Assembly: GCA_025355035.1 (NCBI GenBank)
Contig: JANXLS010000603.1
Coordinates: forward strand, 1-6,744
Direction: 5' to 3'
DNA from: Planctomycetota bacterium
GTDB taxonomy: Bacteria > Planctomycetota > SZUA-567 > H5-PLA8
DNA length: 6,744 nucleotides
Shown: in pieces, positions 1 to 5,368 of the stretch
Layout of the letters: every line of letters starts with the position of its first letter
How positions within the stretch are numbered: position 1 is the first letter of the stretch
Notes under the pieces: generated by a model
Seen by the model: the letters and a program-made list of their open reading frames with translations, nothing else
What the model was told of the DNA's origin: nothing
Database searches by the model: none
Translations under genes and position numbers: made by a program

Positions 1-1171
1 GGGTGTCGAGGAACGCGTCCATTTGCTGTACGGCTTCATTGAATTGGCCACCTTCAACGAGCGCATCGATTTTTGCGATCAGGCTCTTGTAGCGCTCTGG
101 AACGTCTGCTGCTGGTTGATAGACCAGAATTAAGAGGACCACCAGAATCAGTGCCACAGCGGCACCGAAGACGCCCCAAAAAATCGTGCGGTTACGTTGC
201 GACTGGATGTATTTTTCTTTCGCACCTTTGTGGCTGACGATGACGGCTTCTTCGCCGTACTCGCCGCTCTGCTTCATCTTGACGATTGTGGCAGAGATTT
301 CGTTGATCAGGTTGTCCAGATAGGCCCGGTCATCCTTGGTGTCGGGACTTTCCATCAACCGGCGATAAATATACAGCGCGTCGTGATAGCGCTTTTGCGC
401 TCGGTGCTCGGATGCCATGTAGCGCAGGTCCGCGCCAGACGCCGGCAGAATCAAGCCTTTTTCGAGCAGTTCGATAACGATAACGCAAACTTGAACGCGC
501 CCGAGGCAACTTTGTTTGACCGTGCCTTCGATGCTGCGGCCTTCTTTTAGAAAACGCAAAACGCGTTGCGCGTCTTTCGAGACCGTATTGACGGCCTCGG
601 CAGTTTTGGGCGAGACTTTAAAACAGAGGTATTGAGTCGGCAACCGGTCGCCGATCGCTTCCCAGCCCTCGGAGACTTTGGAAACATATTTGAAGAACGA
701 ATCCGGATCGATCGTCATGCGATGGACTTGATCGAAAGCAAAATCCTCCGGATGAATTTCGCGCCCGGAGTCCGCGCCCGCAAACGAAAAGCGAGAATGC
801 TTCCACGACAGGATGTCACAGATGTCTTCTTCAATCTGAAATCGGCGGGCATCTGAGATCGCTTTTTCAGGAACAAGCTGGCGCTGAACAAGCATATCGC
901 CAAGCTTCGGGCGCGGTTCAAGTTTCTTCTGGTCGCGCAAGACCTGTTCGAGAGTGTCCTCTGAAAGATGGTTGCGTCCGATCAAAATGTTGCCGAGCCG
1001 CGACGCTTCGTTCAATTCATCGCAATAGACGGTGACTTCGTTTTCGGTAAGTGTGATCAGCTTTTCGCCGACAGTACTGGTAATCGTCAGAACGCCGTGG
1101 AAATTCTCGGCGGCGAAATTGCGAAAAAGGCTCGGCAATCCATTCCGTTTCAGTTCGCCCTTGATGTCCAT
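1..1171 (-). CDS. DUF4388 (PATAN-like) membrane protein, 3' end cut by window edge
   Basis: The minus strand is open from ATG at 1171 to the left edge (390 codons, no stop), so the C-terminus is missing. It is the first ATG after an in-frame TAA (1204-1202); the ribosome site is weak and G-rich. Residues 1-130 read as a DUF4388 domain: a GELKRNGLPSLFRNFA start, then two LG-x-(I/M)-L-(I/V) blocks (LGNILI near 59, LGDMLV near 90), then an ILSW...RFSF stretch near 120-130. Residues about 200-243 resemble a winged helix, and 248-291 look TPR-like. A single membrane span lies at about 329-351, preceded by a basic stretch (KGAKEKYIQSQRNR). This suggests a cytoplasmic N-terminus and an extracytoplasmic C-terminus, which begins with another TPR-like helix pair (359-390). 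DUF4388 proteins occur in signalling and gliding/regulatory contexts, but the role here is unknown. The gene is transcribed divergently from the terpenoid cluster, so a functional link is uncertain. Domain call is fairly secure; function is not. Confidence 0.8.
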   Translation of the reverse strand, partial: MDIKGELKRNGLPSLFRNFAAENFHGVLTITSTVGEKLITLTENEVTVYCDELNEASRLGNILIGRNHLSEDTLEQVLRDQKKLEPRPKLGDMLVQRQLVPEKAISDARRFQIEEDICDILSWKHSRFSFAGADSGREIHPEDFAFDQVHRMTIDPDSFFKYVSKVSEGWEAIGDRLPTQYLCFKVSPKTAEAVNTVSKDAQRVLRFLKEGRSIEGTVKQSCLGRVQVCVIVIELLEKGLILPASGADLRYMASEHRAQKRYHDALYIYRRLMESPDTKDDRAYLDNLINEISATIVKMKQSGEYGEEAVIVSHKGAKEKYIQSQRNRTIFWGVFGAAVALILVVLLILVYQPAADVPERYKSLIAKIDALVEGGQFNEAVQQMDAFLDT

Positions 1172-1231
1172 TCCAGCCCAGCCCCGTTTATTGGTCCGCA
1201 GTTATGCAAATGGCTATGAACGACTCCCCGA

Positions 1232-1261
1232 TAGGAGACGATGTGTTATATCGTGTTCCTA
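1232..1261. repeat. Interrupted inverted repeat over the leftward -10 box
   Basis: The left arm is TAGGA (1232-1236) plus ACGAT (1238-1242). The right arm is ATCGT (1250-1254) plus TCCTA (1257-1261). There are 10 paired positions, with a 7-nt centre and a 1/2-nt asymmetric interruption. It overlaps the proposed -10 box of the DUF4388 gene, which is where a repressor operator would sit. It could also be chance. Confidence 0.45.
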
Positions 1262-1273
1262 CAACTCCGTTAA
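1245..1273 (-). promoter_or_regulatory. Putative sigma70-like promoter for the DUF4388 gene
   Basis: On the minus strand a -35-like TTAACG (1273-1268, 4 of 6 to TTGACA) is followed by a 17-nt spacer and a -10-like TATAAC (1250-1245, 5 of 6 to TATAAT). Transcription would start near 1238, giving a leader of roughly 67 nt before the ATG at 1171. This is a consensus match only. Confidence 0.4.
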
Positions 1274-1278
1274 GGAAC
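1255..1278. repeat. Inverted repeat GTTCCT-N12-AGGAAC
   Basis: The 6-bp arms are perfect (1255-1260 and 1273-1278). The left arm shares its TCCT with the right arm of the 1232-1261 repeat, so the two palindromes cannot both fold and would be alternative structures or adjacent operator half-sites. It covers the proposed -35 and spacer of the leftward promoter. Confidence 0.4.
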
Positions 1279-1291
1279 TTCGTGACAATTG

Positions 1292-1321
1292 TGTGCAAAA
1301 AAACAAACCATGCGGTGCACA
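1292..1321. repeat. Inverted repeat TGTGCA-N18-TGCACA
   Basis: Two perfect 6-bp arms (1292-1297 and 1316-1321) flank an A-rich stretch in the divergent intergenic region. It could be a widely spaced operator. The arms are short and the spacer long, so chance is a real alternative. Confidence 0.25.
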
Positions 1322-1344
1322 TTCCAATTTTTAAAATCTTCGTT

Positions 1345-1373
1345 TAGATTTATGAACGAATCGTCGCTATAAT
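1345..1373 (+). promoter_or_regulatory. Putative promoter for the radical SAM / terpenoid gene cluster
   Basis: A perfect TATAAT lies at 1368-1373 in an AT-rich stretch. The hexamer 17 nt upstream (TAGATT, 1345-1350) matches TTGACA at only 3 of 6 positions, so activator dependence is possible. The start would be near 1380, with a leader of about 33 nt to the ATG at 1413. It is the only convincing promoter-like sequence seen upstream of the four rightward genes. Confidence 0.5.
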
Positions 1374-1399
1374 CAAATTGCGTTTTTCAACCGTCGCAC

Positions 1400-1405
1400 A
1401 GGTGA
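1400..1405 (+). promoter_or_regulatory. Ribosome binding site of the radical SAM gene
   Basis: AGGTGA lies 7 nt upstream of the ATG at 1413. It is the clearest Shine-Dalgarno match among the starts on this strand and supports that start codon. Confidence 0.65.
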
Positions 1406-1412
1406 AATTTTC

Positions 1413-2606
1413 ATGCTTGCAAAACTCGCTTACCGAGCCGTTACCGAACTGAACCCGACCCTCGCGCTGAAAGCCGCGCACCTTTACTGTTTCAAAGGGA
1501 TGAAGGCGATCCACGCGTACAAAAGCCGCATCAAGAAGGGCGAGCTTTACCCGCCGTTTTCCTTCATTGCACTGACCAATACATGCAATCTGCGCTGTCA
1601 CGGTTGCTGGGTTGAGAAAGAAGGCACCGCGCATTTTCTCTCGTCTGAAGACATCGACAACATCATCGTTCAAGGCAAGGAGCGCGATGCGTATTATTAC
1701 ACGCTGTTGGGCGGCGAGCCTTATCTGCACAAAGGTATTTGGGACGTCTTTGAAAAACATTCTGACTGCTATTTTCAAACGATCACCAATGGTATGTTGT
1801 TTACGGCGGAGAATGTTCGGAAATTGAAGGAAGTCGGCAACGTGACGCCGCTGATCAGCATCGATGGCTTCAAGGATCAGAACGATTTGCGGCGCGGCGA
1901 AGGGGTGTTCGATGCAGCCGATGAAGGCATGGATCGATTAAAAAAAGCTGGCATCCTTTTCGGTGTCGCGTGTACTGCAACCGGCCTGAATATGGACGAA
2001 GTCTTGAGCGACGCGTACATCGAGCACTTCATCAAAAAGGGCGCGATGTACATCTGGTATTATGTGTATCGGCCGATGGGCGAGATCGCGCATCCCGAGT
2101 ATTGCGTGAAAAAAGAACAGCTCATTTGGATGCGCAAGCGATTGCTGGAATTGCGCCGCAAGCATCCGATCTTTGTGATCGATACGTATTGGACGGCCAG
2201 TGGAGAAGCGTTCTGTCCCGCCGCGATGGGCTTGGGCTATCACATCGGACCTCGCGGGAGCATCGAAATCTGCCCGGCTCTTTCGTTCGCAAAAGAACGC
2301 GTTCAGGACAACAACGGCGATTTGCATAAGACATTCAACGAAAGCCAATTCCTGCGCGGCTTCACAACGTTCGTAAAAGAGCGAACAAAAGGTTGCGTCA
2401 TTCTGGAAAAACCGCAGGAGTTGCACGACTACATCAAGAACGCCGGAGCCGTCGATTTCAGCGGACGCGGAACAGCGTTTCAGGAACTCAACAGCATCAC
2501 ACCGCGCAACAGCCATCACCTTCCCGGCGACGAAATTCCCGAAGATTATTGGGTGTATAAATTCTTAAAAAACCAGGTGTTTTTCGGAATGGCGGCGATC
2601 GGATAA
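1413..2606 (+). CDS. Radical SAM protein, MoaA/SPASM-like, lipid-locus associated
   Basis: This 397-residue protein carries the radical SAM signature CNLRCHGC (Cys58, Cys62, Cys65, CX3CX2C), which binds the 4Fe-4S cluster that cleaves S-adenosylmethionine. A glycine-rich LGGEP motif follows at 99-103. Later parts of the barrel are suggested by TITNGM (about 123-128) and LISIDGF (about 147-153). In the C-terminal part, Cys268-Pro, Cys287-Pro and Cys328 are spaced loosely like a SPASM or twitch region, so one auxiliary Fe-S cluster is possible. The protein is cytoplasmic, with no signal peptide and no clear membrane span. It does not show the CNLACAGC-type motif that I associate with HpnH, the adenosylhopane synthase. 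The substrate is not evident; the cyclase and prenyl synthase downstream suggest a polyprenoid or membrane lipid, but this is inference from position. It is first in the likely operon, 27 nt before trmO. Family is confident, reaction unknown. Confidence 0.9.
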   Translation: MLAKLAYRAVTELNPTLALKAAHLYCFKGMKAIHAYKSRIKKGELYPPFSFIALTNTCNLRCHGCWVEKEGTAHFLSSEDIDNIIVQGKERDAYYYTLLGGEPYLHKGIWDVFEKHSDCYFQTITNGMLFTAENVRKLKEVGNVTPLISIDGFKDQNDLRRGEGVFDAADEGMDRLKKAGILFGVACTATGLNMDEVLSDAYIEHFIKKGAMYIWYYVYRPMGEIAHPEYCVKKEQLIWMRKRLLELRRKHPIFVIDTYWTASGEAFCPAAMGLGYHIGPRGSIEICPALSFAKERVQDNNGDLHKTFNESQFLRGFTTFVKERTKGCVILEKPQELHDYIKNAGAVDFSGRGTAFQELNSITPRNSHHLPGDEIPEDYWVYKFLKNQVFFGMAAIG

Positions 2607-2633
2607 ACGGCGGACGCGAAAACTGAAAGCGCA

Positions 2634-3458
2634 ATGCAGTCGCAGAAAATGATTCTCGAACCGCTCACTCTTCATCCCATCGGCGTCATCCGCACTCCGT
2701 TTCGTGATCGAGCGGACGCGCCGCGTCAGCCGCGCGCGCGTCGCGATCCGTCGGAAGGCGTGATCGTTCTTCGCCCGGGGCTTAATTTCGAACAGGCGCT
2801 TGAGGATCTCGATGGCTTCGAATTCATCTGGATCCTTTCGTGGTTTCACAAGAATGCAAATTGGAAGACGAAAGTTTTGCCGCCGCGCGGTTCGACGGTG
2901 AAGCGTGGCGTCTTTGCGACGCGTTCGCCATATCGCCCCAACCCGCTCGGGTTGTCGCTGGCACGGTTGGTGAGTGTAAGCGGCCGTACGGTTCGCGTCG
3001 CTGAAACCGATCTGATCGACGGGACGCCGATCCTCGATATCAAGCCGTATCTGTCGTACGCCGAAGCGTATCCGGAGGCTGGAGCGGGATGGCTCGAAGC
3101 GCTGCGCCACGATTGCGAATCGCACTACACGGTCGAGTGGTCCGATGTCGCGCGCGAACAGATCGCGTGGCTAATCGAACACTATGACATAAATCTTTCC
3201 GCGCATGGTGAACGGGTTTTGTCGCGCAACATCGAGCCTCATCCGTACCGCCGCATTTCGATGAACGCTTCTGGCCGGATGGAATTGGCGATCAAATCAT
3301 GGCGCTTGGAATTCACTCCGACTGCAAAAGGAGTCGAAGTTCAACGCGTCGCGAGCGGCTATTTGGCCGGTGCGTTAAATGAGAGAAATCCCGAGCAGCC
3401 GCTTCATGACGAAGCCGCGCATGTCGCTTTTCACGCGCGGTGGCGGCAGGGCGTTTGA
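2634..3458 (+). CDS. trmO: tRNA (adenine(37)-N6)-methyltransferase TrmO
   Basis: TrmO (TsaA/YaeB family) uses S-adenosylmethionine to methylate N6 of t6A37, giving m6t6A in threonine tRNAs that read ACY codons. The N-terminal beta-barrel begins with PIGVIRTPF (residues 15-23) and PRQPR (30-34). The family hallmark RSPYRPNPLGLS is at 97-108, followed by DGTPILDIKPYL (129-140). The C-terminal domain has EPHPYR (201-206), where many family members have a DPRPAY-like motif; this copy is divergent there. At 274 residues it is slightly longer than the 235-residue E. coli protein. ATG 2634 has a weak GAAAG ribosome site; ATG 2649 would also preserve the domain. It sits 27 nt after the radical SAM gene and ends 9 nt before the cyclase start. 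It probably shares their transcript, although its tRNA role has no evident link to lipid synthesis. Confidence 0.93.
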   Translation: MQSQKMILEPLTLHPIGVIRTPFRDRADAPRQPRARRDPSEGVIVLRPGLNFEQALEDLDGFEFIWILSWFHKNANWKTKVLPPRGSTVKRGVFATRSPYRPNPLGLSLARLVSVSGRTVRVAETDLIDGTPILDIKPYLSYAEAYPEAGAGWLEALRHDCESHYTVEWSDVAREQIAWLIEHYDINLSAHGERVLSRNIEPHPYRRISMNASGRMELAIKSWRLEFTPTAKGVEVQRVASGYLAGALNERNPEQPLHDEAAHVAFHARWRQGV

Positions 3459-3467
3459 TCGGATAAT

Positions 3468-5300
3468 GTGCTGACCATGTCCATCGATTCATCCGTGCAA
3501 AAATGCCTTGATCGCGCCGTCGCCGCCCTCATGTCCAAACGCGATCCGCGCGGATTTTGGGAGGGTCGTCTCGGGTCGTCGCCGCTCGCAACGGCTGTTA
3601 CTCTCTGTGCATTTGCGAATGAAGAATTCGACGAGAGCAAACGCACGAAAGCGTTCGCGTACCTCGCTTCCACACAAAATGCCGATGGCGGCTGGGGCGA
3701 CACTGAAATCAGCAAGAGCAATCTCGCGGCGACGCTGCTTGTGTTGAGCGCAATGAAAAGCAGCGTCGAAATCAGCTCGACTCAGCTCGATAAAGCCAAC
3801 GCGTACGTTGAAAAACTCGGTGGCCTCCGAGACGGCCTCAAAAATGTTTACGGAAAAGATCTCACGTTCCAAGTCCCGATTCGCATGACCGCCGCGTGTG
3901 CCGGATTGATTCCGTGGAAAGACGTTGATGCGCTGCCGTTCGAACTCGCGCTGGCTCCGCGCGGATTGATGGGTGCGCTGCGTCTTCCCGTCGTCAGCTA
4001 CGCGCTCCCGGCGCTCGTCACCGTGGGCCTCGCGCGCCATGCGAATGCGCCGAGTTGGTTCCTCCCGCTGCGCTGGCTGCGCAACTTCGCGACTGAACGC
4101 GCGCTTGATACGATCTTGCAAATGCAGCCGGAAAGCGGCGGCTATCTCGAAGCGATTCCGATCACCGCGTTCAGCCTGCTTGGCCTGAAATCAGCTAAAC
4201 GCGGCGATCATCCCATCGCCGAAAACGCGCGCAAATTTTTGCGCGCGACGCAGCGCGAAGACGGCTCGTGGCCTGTCGAAGTCAATCTTTCCGTGTGGAA
4301 TACAACGCGAGCGATCGACGCGCTGCACGCGGCGGGCTTGCTCGAAAAAGTCATGTCGCAAACTGAACGCGACACCACGCGCGACTGGATTCTCGCTCAG
4401 CAGACAAAAGGAAAATCCGTCTACTCCGACGCCGCGCCGGGAGGCTGGGGCTGGAATCATTTAAGCGGCAGCGTGCCTGATGCGGATGACACGAGTGGGG
4501 CCATACTGGCATTGAGAGCGCTGGGCGTTTCAGAAGAGCATGAGGCCATGCTGAGGGGAAAAGCGTGGCTGCTTTCGATTCAAAACAAGAATGGAGGATG
4601 GCCAACATTTTGTAGAGGCTGGGAGACGCTTCCTTTTGACAAAAGTGCGCCGGATTTGACGGCACACGCCCTGCGGGCCTTGACTGAGAGTTTGACTCGA
4701 AACTCGGACAAAATTGAAACAGGATACCCACCCGATAACGGGAGCATCGCAAACGGATGGATTTACCTGTTGAATTCAATCAAACACGATGGGGCTTTAA
4801 AGCCACTTTGGTTTGGCTGCGAAACGGCTTCGGATCAACTGAATGCCACTTATGGAAGCGCACACACGATCTATGCGATGACTGAAGGTTACAGCACCAT
4901 CGACTACGATGAATTTGTTGCGGACATGGGAAATAATTGGCGGCCGTTTTCATTTTCAGAGCAGCGAGATCGAGTGATCACATTTATCCTTTCCATCCAA
5001 AACCCCGACGGCGGTTTTGGCGGTTGTAAAGGCGCGCCCAGCACCGCCGAAGAAACCGGCCTCGCTCTTCGCGCAATTGCGAATAGTGGTGTAGACAATG
5101 CGGACCTGGTTTGTGCGAATGCCGCGCGGTGGCTCGTCGAACATCAACGTGGCGACGGCTCGTGGAATCCCGCACCGATCGGTTTCTATTTCGCCGTTCT
5201 CTGGTACTATGAAGATCTCTACCCGCTGTATTACGCCATAGGCGGGTTGGGAAGTTGGCTTAGGGGCAGGGTTGAGTGCCAAGTACCGAGTGCCGAGTAG
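3468..5300 (+). CDS. Squalene-hopene cyclase family (class II terpene cyclase)
   Basis: Class II triterpene cyclases protonate a polyprene and fold it into rings on the membrane surface. The 610-residue protein carries the catalytic acid motif DADD-T at 338-342. QW-type repeats of the alpha/alpha barrels occur at QNADGGWG (70-77), QREDGSW (262-268), QNKNGGW (372-378), QNPDGGFGG (511-519) and QRGDGSW (560-566). PFDKSAPDLTAHAL (389-402) and a C-terminal YEDLYPLYYAI (581-591) are also typical of the family. It is shorter than many squalene-hopene cyclases (about 630-720) and diverges from them around the motif (GGWGWN, DDTS in place of the common DDTA). Squalene, a longer polyprene, or another terpenoid is therefore possible. 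The GTG at 3468 gives the longest form; ATG 3477 is a good alternative, and neither has a strong ribosome site. From about 4491 to 4980 the base composition changes sharply. The last residues are encoded by a heptamer repeat. Family confident, substrate unknown. Confidence 0.9.
   Translation: MLTMSIDSSVQKCLDRAVAALMSKRDPRGFWEGRLGSSPLATAVTLCAFANEEFDESKRTKAFAYLASTQNADGGWGDTEISKSNLAATLLVLSAMKSSVEISSTQLDKANAYVEKLGGLRDGLKNVYGKDLTFQVPIRMTAACAGLIPWKDVDALPFELALAPRGLMGALRLPVVSYALPALVTVGLARHANAPSWFLPLRWLRNFATERALDTILQMQPESGGYLEAIPITAFSLLGLKSAKRGDHPIAENARKFLRATQREDGSWPVEVNLSVWNTTRAIDALHAAGLLEKVMSQTERDTTRDWILAQQTKGKSVYSDAAPGGWGWNHLSGSVPDADDTSGAILALRALGVSEEHEAMLRGKAWLLSIQNKNGGWPTFCRGWETLPFDKSAPDLTAHALRALTESLTRNSDKIETGYPPDNGSIANGWIYLLNSIKHDGALKPLWFGCETASDQLNATYGSAHTIYAMTEGYSTIDYDEFVADMGNNWRPFSFSEQRDRVITFILSIQNPDGGFGGCKGAPSTAEETGLALRAIANSGVDNADLVCANAARWLVEHQRGDGSWNPAPIGFYFAVLWYYEDLYPLYYAIGGLGSWLRGRVECQVPSAE
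4491..4980 (+). other. Compositionally atypical segment inside the cyclase gene
   Basis: By hand count, 4501-4980 is about 50% GC, against about 61% for the preceding 480 nt and about 57% for 5041-5220. Arginine codons change too: nine of ten in 4021-4500 are CGC, while none of the nine in 4491-4980 is CGC (AGA, AGG, CGG and CGA are used). The reading frame and family motifs continue without a break. This fits replacement of an internal segment by recombination with a divergent homologue. The left boundary falls just after the DADD motif (4479-4490), and the right one is near 4980-5000. Confidence 0.55.
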
Positions 5301-5301
5301 G
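5274..5301 (+). repeat. Degenerate heptamer tandem repeat at the cyclase 3' end
   Basis: Four consecutive 7-mers, GAGTGCC, AAGTACC, GAGTGCC and GAGTAGG, run through the last codons of the cyclase and supply its stop codon (TAG, 5298-5300). The encoded tail (ECQVPSAE) has no family counterpart that I recognise. This suggests that an intergenic-type repeat has reached into the gene end. Confidence 0.55.
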
Positions 5302-5335
5302 TTCGCACCCGCCATCGGTGATAATCGGCCGAACC
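5300..5335. repeat. Inverted repeat between cyclase and prenyl synthase genes
   Basis: Perfect arms GGTTCG (5300-5305) and CGAACC (5330-5335) enclose 24 nt that can pair further through GCC (5311-5313) and GGC (5327-5329). No T-run follows, so a classical intrinsic terminator is not supported. It could be an operator, a partial attenuator or an mRNA-processing hairpin in the 68-nt gap. Confidence 0.4.
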
Positions 5336-5354
5336 CAGAATCTTCTATGCAATC

Positions 5355-5359
5355 AAGGA
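5355..5359 (+). promoter_or_regulatory. Ribosome binding site deciding a GTG start at 5369
   Basis: AAGGA lies 9 nt before the GTG at 5369, which opens the long coding frame. The ATG at 5361 is in another frame and stops after four codons (TGA at 5373-5375), so it cannot be the start. Confidence 0.6.
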
Positions 5360-5368
5360 AATGAACTC

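Noticed and set aside
197..1334. Several plus-strand open frames across the left part
   Set aside because: The minus strand there encodes a continuous 390-residue DUF4388 protein in one frame with no break; most of the plus frames lie opposite it. The one running on to 1334 in the intergenic region is a shadow with no family support.
1938..2519. A 193-codon open frame on the minus strand opposite the radical SAM gene
   Set aside because: It lies wholly antisense to a gene with clear family motifs, its translation shows no recognisable domain, and such frames are common opposite GC-rich genes.
1413..2606. HpnH (adenosylhopane radical SAM enzyme)
   Set aside because: The Cys motif context (CNLRCHGC) and the C-terminal cysteines do not match the HpnH pattern I know, so the gene symbol was withheld.
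2565..3125. A 186-codon minus-strand open frame overlapping the radical SAM end and trmO
   Set aside because: The plus strand encodes conserved TrmO motifs here, and the antisense product is arginine-rich and unlike any family I recognise.
3466..3468. ATG at 3466 as the cyclase start
   Set aside because: It is in another frame and meets TGA after two codons. The cyclase frame opens at GTG 3468 or ATG 3477.
3489..4121. A 210-codon minus-strand open frame inside the cyclase gene
   Set aside because: It is a shadow of the cyclase frame, with charged low-complexity content and no start-site support.
5274..5301. CRISPR-like repeat
   Set aside because: The units are 7 nt, contiguous and degenerate, with no spacers.
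5300..5335. Rho-independent terminator after the cyclase
   Set aside because: A stem can form but no run of T follows it, and the next gene is on the same strand only 68 nt away.
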